Positions 1-8,994 of a stretch of DNA of 64,000 bases are shown here, in pieces. The stretch comes from Dinoroseobacter sp039192165 (GTDB taxonomy: Bacteria > Pseudomonadota > Alphaproteobacteria > Rhodobacterales > Rhodobacteraceae). Under the pieces are notes generated by a model. It saw only the letters and a program-made list of their open reading frames with translations, ran no database searches and had not been told where the DNA came from. Made by a program: the position numbers and the translations under genes. Within the stretch, counting starts at the first letter, position 1. Each line of letters begins with the position of its first letter. The stretch lies in the NCBI GenBank assembly GCA_039192165.1, contig JBCCXD010000007.1, forward strand, positions 62,001 through 126,000, read 5' to 3'.

Positions 1-1
1 A

Positions 2-1306
2 TTGCGAGCGCTGTCAGAGTGTCTGGTGGAGCTCCATGGTCAGCAGGATGACAAGGGGCTGTTGGACACCCGCGTGCATCGCGACCTCCTGGATGCCTAC
101 GGCAATTATCCGAAAGAAATTGAAGGCGTGCGCGTATCTTGGGTCGCAATGCGAGATGCCAAAAAAGCTTTGGATGCGGCAATCCAAGCCCGGGAAGCTG
201 CCGTCGCTGACGAAGCGTTTCTGCGTCATGCCGTGGAGGAGCTTGATCGCCTGGCACCGGAGACAGGCGAGGAAGCGGAGCTCGACAGAAAGCGCCGGCT
301 GATGCAAAGCGCCGAGAAGATACGTGATGACGTGGCGCGCGCTGCTGCAGCACTTGCCAACGACGGCGCAGAGGGACGTCTGACAGACGCTCTGCGATGG
401 CTGGAAGATGTGGCGCCAAATGCTGAGGGCGCTTTGGACGGCGCATTGGCTGCCTTGTCTCGCGCGTTGATCGAAGTCGGAGAGGCCAGCGACCAAACAG
501 ATATTTTTCTGCGTGGGCTTGCTTTCGAACCAATCGAGCTCGAACAGACAGAAGAAAGGCTATTTGCATTGCGCGGTCTTGCCCGCAAGCACATGGTTGC
601 ACCTGATGATCTGGCAAACCACGCAGAGACTCTTCGCACGCGGCTTGAAGCCCTGGATGGCGGAGCGCGGCAACTCTCCAATCTAGAGGCAGAGCTTGCT
701 ACATCCAGGGGAGCCTACGAAAAGGCTACAAGCGCTCTGACCGCTGCCCGACGCGACGCGGCAAAGAATCTGGACGCCGCAATGGCCGAAGAGCTTGCGC
801 CTCTGAAGATGGAGCGCGCAGAGTTCCGGACCGAAATCGGCGAAGACAGCGCCGGTCCTGCCGGTGTTGACCGCGTGACTTTTACTGTTGCGACCAATCC
901 TGGAGCTCCGTCCGGACCGCTCAACAAGATCGCATCGGGCGGTGAGCTTTCGCGCTTTTTATTGGCTTTGAAAGTGTGCCTTACCGCCGGAGACAGCGGT
1001 TTAACTCTGATCTTTGACGAAATCGACCGCGGGGTCGGCGGGGCAACGGCAGATGCTGTAGGCCGGCGGCTGAAGGCGCTGGCCGAAGACGGGCAGGTTA
1101 TGGTTGTCACCCATTCTCCCCAGGTGGCTGCGCTGGCAAAGGAACACTGGCGGGTGGAGAAATCCGTCACCGAGGGGCAGACCCTGTCGCGGGTCGTTCC
1201 TCTGGCGCCAGATGATCGGGTAGACGAGATCGCCCGCATGATCTCCGGAGATCGGATTACAGAGGCAGCAAAACAGGCGGCACAGGCACTTTTGGGTGCG
1301 GCGTAA
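2..1306 (+). CDS. recN: DNA repair protein RecN (3' part, cut by window edge)
   Basis: SMC-like ATPase that acts early in recombinational repair of double-strand breaks. The visible 434 residues enter at the conserved LVELHGQQDD segment, run through two long coiled-coil stretches rich in Ala, Glu and Arg, and end with the C-terminal ATPase lobe: the signature ASGGELSRFLLALK and the Walker B LIFDEIDRGVGG, followed by the switch histidine segment VVTHSPQVAA. About the first 110-120 residues, including Walker A, lie outside the window, so the codon at position 2 is not the true start. No LexA box can be judged because the promoter is missing. The next gene lies about 100 bp downstream on the same strand. 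Confidence 0.95.
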   Translation: MRALSECLVELHGQQDDKGLLDTRVHRDLLDAYGNYPKEIEGVRVSWVAMRDAKKALDAAIQAREAAVADEAFLRHAVEELDRLAPETGEEAELDRKRRLMQSAEKIRDDVARAAAALANDGAEGRLTDALRWLEDVAPNAEGALDGALAALSRALIEVGEASDQTDIFLRGLAFEPIELEQTEERLFALRGLARKHMVAPDDLANHAETLRTRLEALDGGARQLSNLEAELATSRGAYEKATSALTAARRDAAKNLDAAMAEELAPLKMERAEFRTEIGEDSAGPAGVDRVTFTVATNPGAPSGPLNKIASGGELSRFLLALKVCLTAGDSGLTLIFDEIDRGVGGATADAVGRRLKALAEDGQVMVVTHSPQVAALAKEHWRVEKSVTEGQTLSRVVPLAPDDRVDEIARMISGDRITEAAKQAAQALLGAA

Positions 1307-1411
1307 TCGGGCAGGTCCGGTCGCGGGGTTTCGTCAATCGGAATCACTCGTTAGTCTTTGATATTGAAGGACGGCACGCAGTCGTCTCCCGCATCAAAGT
1401 TGCGCCGACGT

Positions 1412-3100
1412 ATGGCCAAATCGACACGGAGATTCATCGCCGAGCAGCTCGGCAGCGCGCGCAGCGCATTGCGTCAGGCCGTGCAGGCGATCCGGCGCCG
1501 CGGACCAAGCCAAATCCAGTTCTGGTTTATCGCACTGATGGTCGGTATCGCCGCGGGCTTTGCGGCGCTGATCTTCCGTAAGGCAATTTCGGCGCTGCAG
1601 ACTTTTGTGTACGGCAACGAAGATGTCCGCATGTTGGTAGATGCGGTCGATGCCCTCCCTTGGTGGTGGGTTGTTCTGGTGCCAATCCTTGGGGGTCTGG
1701 CGGTCGGTGTCATCCTGCAAAGGTTCACGCCGGATGGTCGGGTGCGGTCGGTGGCCGATGTGATCGAGGGCGCGGCCCTGCACGACGGGCGCGTGGAGAT
1801 GAAAGCAGGCGGGGCCTCAGCACTTGCGAGTTTGATTACGCTCTCCACCGGTGGTTCGACGGGCCGCGAAGGTCCGGTCGTTCATATCGCTGGAATGATC
1901 TCTACATGGGTGTCCAACCGCATGCATGCTGATGGGATTACAGCCCGTGATCTTCTGGGCTGTGCTGTTGCGGCCGCGGTGTCTGCATCCTTCAACGCGC
2001 CTATTGCAGGTGCGCTGTTCGCGCTCGAGGTCGTGCTGCGGCACTTTGCGGTCCATGCGTTTGCACCGATCGTTATTGCATCTGCCGCAGGCACTGTGAT
2101 CAACCGCCTGGAATTTGGCGACGTGACTGAGTATTCGTTGCCCGAAACCAGCGCGCTTGCTTTCTACGTGGAACTCCCCGCTTTCCTGATCCTGGGACTG
2201 TTGTCGGGTCTTGTCGCCGTGGTTCTGATGAAGTCGGTCTTCTGGACAGACGATGTGGGCAACTACGTGCAGGACAGGTTCCGTATCCCGGGGTGGGTCC
2301 GTCCGGGAATTGCCGGTGCCTTGCTCGGCGGCATAGCGATTTACTATCCGCACATTATCGGCGTCGGGTATGAGACGACATCCGCTGCGCTGACCGGCAG
2401 TCTTCTATTGCATGAGGCCATTGTTTTCGCGGCGCTTAAAGTGATTGCCGTGGCCATTACAATGGCTGGTCGCATGGGGGGTGGGATCTTTTCGCCGTCG
2501 CTGATGCTGGGGGCGCTCACCGGGCTTGCCTTTGGAATAATCGCAACCGGTTTCTTCCCGGACGTGTCCGGTTCAGAACTGCTTTACGCGCTGGCGGGGA
2601 TGGGCGCCGTCGCGGCTGCGGTTCTGGGCGCGCCGATTTCCACCACACTTATTGTTTTCGAACTTACCGGAGACTGGCAAACCGGACTGGCAGTTATGGT
2701 AGCTGTATCGATGTCAACAGCGCTCGCCAGCCGGATTGTCGACCGGTCGTTTTTTCTAACTCAGCTCGAGCGACGCAATGTTCATCTTGCTGCCGGTCCA
2801 CAGGCCTATCTCTTGTCAGTGGTCCGCGTGGCCAAGATCATGCGGCCTGTCGGCCATCCCCGCGCAGCACCTGAGGACAGTTGTTGGGATCTGATAGAAG
2901 ATGGTGTTTACCTCGATGGCAATGCCAGCCTTGAAACCGCAATGCCGGTGTTCGAGAGAGCCAACCACGATTTCATTCCTGTGGTCAGCCTCGGCTCGGA
3001 AACAGAACCCCCGCAGCTATGGGGGGCTCTGTTCCAAGTTGATGCACTTAAAGCTTATAACCGCGCTCTGGCCGAAACCGCCGCTGAGGAGCATTCCTGA
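1412..3100 (+). CDS. ClC-family chloride channel/transporter
   Basis: Integral membrane anion channel or Cl-/H+ exchanger of the ClC family, 562 residues from the ATG at 1412; an in-frame TTG at 1358 would add 18 residues and is less likely. The second family motif is intact as GSTGREGPVVHIAG, including the gating glutamate, and the third is intact as GGGIFSPSLMLGA. The first motif, normally GSGIP, is replaced by a segment reading GRVRSVADVIEGA. The last ~90 residues look like a degenerate cytoplasmic CBS region. About ten hydrophobic helices are visible. It converges on folE2, whose stop lies only 4 bp away. Substrate and coupling mode cannot be settled from sequence. Confidence 0.9.
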   Translation: MAKSTRRFIAEQLGSARSALRQAVQAIRRRGPSQIQFWFIALMVGIAAGFAALIFRKAISALQTFVYGNEDVRMLVDAVDALPWWWVVLVPILGGLAVGVILQRFTPDGRVRSVADVIEGAALHDGRVEMKAGGASALASLITLSTGGSTGREGPVVHIAGMISTWVSNRMHADGITARDLLGCAVAAAVSASFNAPIAGALFALEVVLRHFAVHAFAPIVIASAAGTVINRLEFGDVTEYSLPETSALAFYVELPAFLILGLLSGLVAVVLMKSVFWTDDVGNYVQDRFRIPGWVRPGIAGALLGGIAIYYPHIIGVGYETTSAALTGSLLLHEAIVFAALKVIAVAITMAGRMGGGIFSPSLMLGALTGLAFGIIATGFFPDVSGSELLYALAGMGAVAAAVLGAPISTTLIVFELTGDWQTGLAVMVAVSMSTALASRIVDRSFFLTQLERRNVHLAAGPQAYLLSVVRVAKIMRPVGHPRAAPEDSCWDLIEDGVYLDGNASLETAMPVFERANHDFIPVVSLGSETEPPQLWGALFQVDALKAYNRALAETAAEEHS

Positions 3101-3104
3101 CCTG

Positions 3105-4208
3105 TTACCCCACGTGGAACAGGGTCTGGAACAAGCGAGGATCCAGACTTTCGGCTTCGAAACTCGGGCCTTCGGTCAGCACACTGACAGCGTCATGGCT
3201 GTGCAGGCTTTCCTGATGGCTGGCAACAATCCGGAAGTCTCCAACGCGGTGGTCGCGCTCAAGCGCCGCGCAGAAACTGCGCGCGGCGTCTTCCACGAAA
3301 ATCGGATTGGCTGCATTCAATTCTGCGAAAGCCTGCTCGTCTTCGCGCTTTACCATAACCTGCGTCTCGGTGGGGATTGCGTCGCGGCAAATCTCGACGA
3401 GGTCTTCAAACCAAAGGCATTCGCCTGCGTCGCAGACAACTTCTACAGACACCCGGGCAACAGAGCGTTGCGAGTGCGGTGTTGCAAGTTGACCTCGATG
3501 CTGACGCGCGTGCTCTGACAGCTCAAGCGAGCAGGGGCAGGTCGAGGAGTAGACATAGTCCAGATGCATAAAGCGCTTGCGAACGCCATCCTGGTCCACG
3601 ACCTCAAGCGCGATGTCGTAATATTGGTACCCCTTAAGCCCCGATCTTAGGCTTTCGACCTTCATCGGGAATGAAAAGCGCATCTGGATGCGCGCGTCGA
3701 AGCTTTCGAGGTCGGTTTTGTAGGCATCCAGCGCACGCTCGATCACTTCGTAGCTGAAAGTGTCCTCCGCGTACTTGTAGAAGCTCCGCATGATGCGGGA
3801 CATGTTGATGCCCTTCTTTTCCGCTTCGAGACTGACAGAGCCGGTGACCGAAGTCTCGAGTGTAAGGTCACCGTTGTCGCGCGTACGGAAGCGGATCGGC
3901 AGGCGAAAGTTTGAAATACCCACATGTTGGATCGGCGCCTTGGCTCCGCGGATCAGGCTCGAAGGTCCGTTCTGAAGATCAGGCAGCGAAGCTTTATACG
4001 CTTCATCGACCCGAAACTCTTCTGGGTACGCGCGCGCAAGCGCGGGGTAGTCTTCCGGCGCGCCAGGCAGCAAACGTGCGATGGCCGGGTCCAGGGTTTC
4101 GATCTCTGCACTCGTTGCGGTCTCAGCCCAGTCACGCAGCACAGCGAGTGCGCGCTCAGCCTCGTCGCGGTTTGGCAGCCTGTCGATATCCGGCGTGTGA
4201 ATGTTCAT
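3105..4208 (-). CDS. folE2: GTP cyclohydrolase FolE2 (type IB)
   Basis: Converts GTP to 7,8-dihydroneopterin triphosphate, the first step of folate (and queuosine-type) pterin synthesis. The 367-residue protein belongs to the COG1469 family rather than canonical FolE. The family core is visible, with the STCPCSLELSEHARQHRG segment carrying the conserved Cys-x-Cys and following His, and a VEDAARSF segment near the C terminus. FolE2 is known as the metal-flexible enzyme that replaces zinc-dependent FolE, and in some bacteria it is induced by zinc shortage through Zur; no convincing Zur palindrome was found here. Later folate steps folB and folP are in this window about 15 kb away. Confidence 0.93.
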   Translation of the reverse strand: MNIHTPDIDRLPNRDEAERALAVLRDWAETATSAEIETLDPAIARLLPGAPEDYPALARAYPEEFRVDEAYKASLPDLQNGPSSLIRGAKAPIQHVGISNFRLPIRFRTRDNGDLTLETSVTGSVSLEAEKKGINMSRIMRSFYKYAEDTFSYEVIERALDAYKTDLESFDARIQMRFSFPMKVESLRSGLKGYQYYDIALEVVDQDGVRKRFMHLDYVYSSTCPCSLELSEHARQHRGQLATPHSQRSVARVSVEVVCDAGECLWFEDLVEICRDAIPTETQVMVKREDEQAFAELNAANPIFVEDAARSFCAALERDHRVGDFRIVASHQESLHSHDAVSVLTEGPSFEAESLDPRLFQTLFHVG

Positions 4209-4334
4209 GTGGGCAGCCCTTTCGCATCCCAGAGATTCAGAGCCTCACACATATGGAGGCGTGTCGCGAAAGGTCCAGCGCCTTTGTGCCAACCTTTTGT
4301 AATAAAAAACAAAATTGACTGAAAGGATGCCCGG

Positions 4335-4352
4335 TGTAAACGAGAGCTTACA
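4335..4352. promoter_or_regulatory. Inverted repeat TGTAA-N8-TTACA between metZ and folE2
   Basis: A 5-bp perfect inverted repeat with an 8-bp spacer lies 127 bp upstream of the folE2 start and 28 bp downstream of the metZ stop. The position would suit a distal operator for folE2 or a processing signal after metZ. No regulator is identified by the sequence, and short repeats of this kind arise by chance. Confidence 0.2.
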
Positions 4353-4379
4353 AATCGGACTTTACAGACTTTTGAGGCT

Positions 4380-5564
4380 TTAGTCCGCAGTGGCGGAAAG
4401 ACCATGCTTGATGTCACGCAAGAGATCTGAGCTGTCTTCGAGACCAACCGAAAAGCGGACAAGCCCATCGGTGATCCCAAGCTCTGCGCGCTGCTCTTCG
4501 CTCAAACGTTGATGCGTCGTTGTCGCGGGATGGGTCGCTATGGACTTTGCGTCGCCCAGGTTGTTGGAAATCGTCACAATTTCCAGACTGTTCAGGAAAG
4601 CGAACGCGGCCTCTTTACCGCCTTTGAGGTCAAGCGAAAGAACCGTTCCGCCAGAGCCCATCTGGTCTCTTGCGATTTCATATTGCGGGTGCGAAGGAAG
4701 GTAGGGATACAAGACCTTTTCCAAAGCCGGGTGCCCGTCGATAGCGGTTGCGAGTTTCAGTGCTGTCTCGGCCTGAGCGCGCACCCGCAGATCCAGCGTC
4801 TCCATCCCTTTGAGTAAGACCCATGCATTGAACGGGCTCAATGATCCGCCAGTGTGTTTCATGTAGGGTTCTGCGGTTTTGCGGATAAACTCCTGCGTGC
4901 CGCAAATCACTCCACCTAGACAACGCCCTTGCCCGTCGATGTGCTTGGTTGCCGAGTACACGATCACATCTGCGCCAAGTTCTCCGGCCTGCGAGAAGAC
5001 TGGGGTTGCGAAGACGTTGTCCACTATCACGAGCGCGCCCACCGCATGCGCCAGATCTGACACCGTCTTGAGATCGATAACTTCAAGGGTCGGGTTGGAC
5101 ACGGTTTCAAGGAAAACGGCTTTGGTCTCCGGCCGTATCGCAGCGGCCCAGGCGGCATTGTCGGTTCCATCAACAAAGGTAACCTCAACCCCATAGCGGC
5201 TTAGGATATCTTCGAGAATGTAGAGGCAGGAGCCAAAAAGTGCGCGAGACGAGACGACATGGTCACCCGATTTCAGCATTGATGAGAGAGACCCATTTAC
5301 CGCCGCCATGCCGGATGCGGTTGCAAATGCATCTTCCGTACCTTCGAGAGCGGCGATCCGTTCCTCGAACATCCGGACGGTCGGGTTGCCATAGCGGGCG
5401 TAAATGAACTCGTCCGGCCCGCTTTCTATAAAACGCGCTTCCGCAGCCTGAGCGGTGTCGTACACAAAGCCTTGCGTCAGAAAAATCGCCTCGGCGACTT
5501 CGCCGTACTGGCTTCGGCGTGTTCCCGAATGGACAAGTTTGGTGCGGGGTTTCCAGTCTGACAT
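4380..5564 (-). CDS. metZ: O-succinylhomoserine sulfhydrylase MetZ
   Basis: PLP enzyme of the Cys/Met metabolism family that joins O-succinylhomoserine and sulfide to give homocysteine in methionine synthesis. The 394-residue length and full-length fit are typical. The PLP lysine is in VIVYSATKHIDGQGR, and the cofactor phosphate-binding segment TASGMAAVNGSLSSML and the aspartate of VIVDNVF are present. The ATG at 5564 is preceded on the coding strand by GGAG six bases upstream. A SAM-II riboswitch sits in the leader, which both supports the methionine assignment and indicates feedback control by S-adenosylmethionine. Cystathionine gamma-synthase is the main alternative, but the N terminus and the riboswitch context favour MetZ. 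Confidence 0.93.
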   Translation of the reverse strand: MSDWKPRTKLVHSGTRRSQYGEVAEAIFLTQGFVYDTAQAAEARFIESGPDEFIYARYGNPTVRMFEERIAALEGTEDAFATASGMAAVNGSLSSMLKSGDHVVSSRALFGSCLYILEDILSRYGVEVTFVDGTDNAAWAAAIRPETKAVFLETVSNPTLEVIDLKTVSDLAHAVGALVIVDNVFATPVFSQAGELGADVIVYSATKHIDGQGRCLGGVICGTQEFIRKTAEPYMKHTGGSLSPFNAWVLLKGMETLDLRVRAQAETALKLATAIDGHPALEKVLYPYLPSHPQYEIARDQMGSGGTVLSLDLKGGKEAAFAFLNSLEIVTISNNLGDAKSIATHPATTTHQRLSEEQRAELGITDGLVRFSVGLEDSSDLLRDIKHGLSATAD

Positions 5565-5616
5565 TTTGGCTCCGTGGTCTTCGCAACCGGGCGAGACCGA
5601 CGGCGCTCGGCCGCGA

Positions 5617-5670
5617 CCTCTTTAGCAGTTTGTTTTACGTGGCCTGCAATCCGGCAACAAATCACCACAG
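5617..5670 (-). promoter_or_regulatory. SAM-II riboswitch (metA element) upstream of metZ
   Basis: Read on the minus strand, the leader of metZ carries the conserved SAM-II elements in order: a GTGG arm (5668-5665) followed directly by TGATTT, then GGATTGCA, the pairing CCAC arm (5642-5639), and the diagnostic GCTAAAG (5626-5620) followed by AGG. This matches the classic H-type pseudoknot known upstream of metA, metX and metZ in alphaproteobacteria. Its 3' edge is about 52 nt from the metZ ATG, so SAM binding may affect transcription or a structure extending to the ribosome site. A covariance search with the SAM-II model would confirm it. Confidence 0.88.
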
Positions 5671-5821
5671 TGTCGCGTCTCTAGGCCTGTTGCGCGGAGT
5701 GGTCAAGCACCGTCACGAAGGCCTAACAAAACCTTTATCGAAGCTTCGTAGTGTTCGGGTAGTGGACAGCTACAAGATGTAGGGCTCAGAGCCTTGCGGT
5801 AGGGCAGAGGGGATCTGTCAC

Positions 5822-6715
5822 ATGGGTTTACTTAACCTTAATTTCCGTGAGGGATCTTTCCTTCCGGCCCTTGATCCCTCCCACTCTATGGCGACGGCTC
5901 TTGGAGATGCGGCACGGAACATAGCGCCCGGTTCGCCAATTGTCGTCCTGCTGCACGGTTTCCGCTATGATCCTGACGTGCCGTCCGCCAACCCCCATAC
6001 CCGGCTATACGCCAACCAGACTGATCCAAAACTACCCAAGCGGCAAAAGTCGTGGCCCACTGCGCTAGGATTTCGCGGTTTATACGAGGACCCCGGCCTA
6101 TGCATCGCCCTTGGCTGGCCGGCGCGCGGTCGTTTGGCAGACGCCTATGATCGGGCCGGACAGGTTGGTCTCGCTTTGGCTGATTTGTTAACTGCGCTTG
6201 CCGCTCTGCTCCCCGGCCATCCAATTAAGCTAATGGCACACTCTCTCGGTGCGCGCGTTGCGCTGTGCTGTTTGAACGCTCTTAACGCACCCCACGTTGC
6301 TCAGGCAATTTTGCTGGCACCTGCCGAATTTAAGTCAGTGGCGGAACGGATGTTGGCGAACCCAGCTACGCAAAACACTGAAATCCTTCAGATTAGCCCG
6401 AAGGAGAATAGGTTGTTTGACACCATTTTGGTTCATTCATTGCGCCGCAAGGCATGCGGTACTGCGCTTGGGCAAAGTCCCCCTGCTGCGCCCAACTGGC
6501 TGTCGCTTAATCTGGACACTGCCAGCGAGCTTAAACAGCTTGCATCCCTTGGCCACGCAGTTTCACCCCGGGGTGCGCCGATCTGTCATTGGAGCGCCTA
6601 TTTGCGGGGCGGGCTTATGGAGCTTTATACAGAGCTACTGATCGGACCAAATCGCCGGTCTTTCAGATCCGTCGCAGAAAGCGGTGTCATCCCGAGCGCT
6701 CTTGCCGCTGAATAG
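5822..6715 (+). CDS. Alpha/beta hydrolase
   Basis: A 297-residue protein with an alpha/beta-hydrolase signature: an oxyanion-type VVLLHGFRYDP strand near residue 42 and the nucleophile elbow LMAHSLGARVALCCL near residues 138-152, where the serine is the probable nucleophile. Catalytic acid and histidine are not assigned with confidence; a C-terminal ASLGHAVSPRG segment may supply the histidine. No signal peptide or membrane helix is seen, so it is probably cytoplasmic. It diverges from metZ and is followed closely by a glutathione-transferase-like gene, which could form a small operon. The substrate is unknown. Confidence 0.8.
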   Translation: MGLLNLNFREGSFLPALDPSHSMATALGDAARNIAPGSPIVVLLHGFRYDPDVPSANPHTRLYANQTDPKLPKRQKSWPTALGFRGLYEDPGLCIALGWPARGRLADAYDRAGQVGLALADLLTALAALLPGHPIKLMAHSLGARVALCCLNALNAPHVAQAILLAPAEFKSVAERMLANPATQNTEILQISPKENRLFDTILVHSLRRKACGTALGQSPPAAPNWLSLNLDTASELKQLASLGHAVSPRGAPICHWSAYLRGGLMELYTELLIGPNRRSFRSVAESGVIPSALAAE

Positions 6716-6772
6716 GGCTTGCTCCTCCTCTCAAAGGCGCCAAGGTATCCTCCACAGGACAGGAGACCGTTT

Positions 6773-7480
6773 ATGCAAAGCCCTATCGACCTTTATTTCT
6801 GGCCCACACCAAATGGCTGGAAGGTGTCCATTGCACTTGAAGAGATGGAGCTTCCGTACACATGCCATCTTGTTAATCTCACGAAGGCTGAGCAGTTTGA
6901 TCCGGAGTTCCTGAAGATATCCCCCAACAATCGTATGCCCGCCATCACCGACCCGGATGGGCCCGATGGCGAACCAATCTCCATATTCGAGTCAGGGGCA
7001 ATTCTTCAGTATCTCGCGCGCAAGACAGGTACGTTTTGCGGCAGGACTGAACGGGAGAGAGTCGCTGTAGATCAATGGTTGATGTGGCAAATGGGAGGTG
7101 TGGGGCCGATGGCAGGGCAGGCGCATCACTTCCTAAAATATGCGCCAGCAATGGATCCGCCGAACGATTTGCCCTACGCCAAGGACCGCTACAGGGCTGA
7201 GGTTGCAAGGCTGTACGGGGTCATGGACCGGCAATTGGCGATGACCGAATACGTGGCCGGCGACTTTTACTCAATCGCAGATATGTCGATCTGGGGATGG
7301 GCATCCCTATGGGAGGGGCAGCAGCAAACCCTTGACGATAAACCGAACTTTAAACGTTGGCTCGACACGGTGTCCGAGCGCCCGGGTGTAAAGGCGGGGC
7401 GGGCTTTGCACTCCGATAAACGCGTCGACTTGCGCAAGAGCAAGGATGCCCACGCCCATATGTTCCGCACCACGACCTGA
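6773..7480 (+). CDS. Glutathione S-transferase family protein (YfcG/Ure2p-like)
   Basis: A 235-residue GST-fold protein. The N-terminal thioredoxin-like domain begins IDLYFWPTPNGWKVSIALEE, the TPNGWK active-site type found in YfcG/YghU proteins, and continues with SPNNRMPAITDPDGPDG and the glutathione-contacting SIFESGAILQYLA. The all-helical C-terminal domain follows, with SIADMSIWGW near residue 180. YfcG-like proteins act as glutathione-dependent disulfide reductases rather than classic conjugating enzymes. The ATG at 6773 is preferred over an in-frame upstream TTG because AGGAGA lies at 6761-6766. The trkH gene starts 57 bp downstream. Confidence 0.9.
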   Translation: MQSPIDLYFWPTPNGWKVSIALEEMELPYTCHLVNLTKAEQFDPEFLKISPNNRMPAITDPDGPDGEPISIFESGAILQYLARKTGTFCGRTERERVAVDQWLMWQMGGVGPMAGQAHHFLKYAPAMDPPNDLPYAKDRYRAEVARLYGVMDRQLAMTEYVAGDFYSIADMSIWGWASLWEGQQQTLDDKPNFKRWLDTVSERPGVKAGRALHSDKRVDLRKSKDAHAHMFRTTT

Positions 7481-7537
7481 CCTGTGGACCAGATGGGTCG
7501 TTGACACTCGCTGCCGCTGCGCCCAAGCCTGTGCCCA

Positions 7538-8986
7538 ATGTTTGACTTACGTCCTGTCGGATATGTCATCGGCCTGCTTGTGGCCGCGCTCGGTGTGTCG
7601 ATGCTGGTCCCGATGGCCGCGGACTGGCTTTCCGGCAGCGACCATTGGCAACCTTTCCTTGAAGCCTCTGCCCTGACCACACTGACTGGCGGCTTGACAG
7701 CACTTGCATGCGCCAATGCAGGGCGCGAGCGCTTGAGCATCCAGCAGACTTTTCTTCTGACGACAGGGGTGTGGCTTGCGCTTCCTGTCTTTGCCGCGCT
7801 GCCTTTTGTGTTCGGTGCCACTGAGGCGCCCTATGTAGATGCGTTCTTCGAAGCAATGTCAGGGCTTACAACGACCGGCTCAACTGTGTTCACGGAACTG
7901 GAAGAGCTGCCAGACGGCTTGCTCTTGTGGCGCGGGCTAATACAGTGGTTCGGTGGCATCGGGATCATCGTTGTCGCCATGGTTTTTCTGCCCGAACTGA
8001 GGATTGGGGGCATGCAGATCTTCCGCTCCGAGGGCTTTGATACGCTGGGCAAAATCCTGCCACGCGCAACCGAAATCGCGTCAAGGATTTCAGTAATTTA
8101 CTTGGCGCTGACGGGCATGTGTGCGCTGACCTATATCATCCTCGGTATGTCTGCCTTCGATGCGGTTGTACATTCCATGACCACTGTGGCCACGGGCGGC
8201 TTCGCCAATTCAGATGCGAGTTTTTCGGAGTTTTCCGGCGCGATCGAATACGCGGCCGCAGTGTTCATGATGCTCGCAGCCTTACCGTTCGTGCGGTTTG
8301 TGCAGCTGACGGCTGGCTCCGCGCGACCTCTGATCCGAGATCCGCAAGTGCGCGCTTTTTTTGTCACCGTCGCCGTAGTGGTTCTGCTTGTTGCTGCCTG
8401 GAAGATGCTTGCCATCGACACCCCCAGCGAAGAGGCATTTCGCAAAGCACTGTTTAACAGCGTATCGATAATGACGGGCACGGGCTATGCAAGCTCGGAC
8501 TACATGCTCTGGGGTCCGTTCCCAGTGGTAATTTTGTTTTTTGCGGGGCTGATCGGGGGATGCGCTGGTTCGACCTCCTGCTCGATAAAAATTTTCCGCT
8601 ACCAATTGTTGCTTGCGTCAATCCAGTCTCAAATACGACGTATCCGCAGCCCGCATGGTTTGTTTACTCCCCGTTTTGGCGGGCGTCCTGTGTCAGAAGA
8701 CGTTCTGTCTTCAGTCATGGCGTTTTTCGTTATGTTCACAGTATCGCTTGGTATCCTGTCCGTCCTGCTGGCGATGACGGGTCTTGATTTCATCACGTCC
8801 GTGTCCGGAGCTGCCACTGCTCTCGGCAACATCGGGCCAGGGCTGGGCGATGAAATCGGGCCAGCCGGCAACTTTGCCGAGCTTAACGATACGGCGAAGT
8901 GGATTCTCGCCGCGGCAATGTTTATCGGCCGGCTCGAACTGATGGTGGTGTTCGCCCTTTTCACACGCCGCTTCTGGCAGGTTTAG
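7538..8986 (+). CDS. trkH: Trk-type potassium uptake protein TrkH
   Basis: Membrane subunit of the Trk K+ uptake system, 482 residues with about ten transmembrane helices arranged as four pore repeats. The selectivity-filter-like segments are visible in order as TTTGSTVF, TVATGGFANS, MTGTGYASS and ALGNIGPGLGD. TrkH works with the cytoplasmic NAD-binding subunit TrkA, which is not in the window. The gene converges on the pseudo-protease gene with only 8 bp between the stops, and no terminator hairpin is evident. Confidence 0.94.
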   Translation: MFDLRPVGYVIGLLVAALGVSMLVPMAADWLSGSDHWQPFLEASALTTLTGGLTALACANAGRERLSIQQTFLLTTGVWLALPVFAALPFVFGATEAPYVDAFFEAMSGLTTTGSTVFTELEELPDGLLLWRGLIQWFGGIGIIVVAMVFLPELRIGGMQIFRSEGFDTLGKILPRATEIASRISVIYLALTGMCALTYIILGMSAFDAVVHSMTTVATGGFANSDASFSEFSGAIEYAAAVFMMLAALPFVRFVQLTAGSARPLIRDPQVRAFFVTVAVVVLLVAAWKMLAIDTPSEEAFRKALFNSVSIMTGTGYASSDYMLWGPFPVVILFFAGLIGGCAGSTSCSIKIFRYQLLLASIQSQIRRIRSPHGLFTPRFGGRPVSEDVLSSVMAFFVMFTVSLGILSVLLAMTGLDFITSVSGAATALGNIGPGLGDEIGPAGNFAELNDTAKWILAAAMFIGRLELMVVFALFTRRFWQV

Positions 8987-8994
8987 CCGCCGGG

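Noticed and set aside
4209..4379. Zur box upstream of folE2
   Set aside because: The AT-rich TTGTAATAAAAAACAA has only four-base arms and does not match the alphaproteobacterial Zur palindrome.
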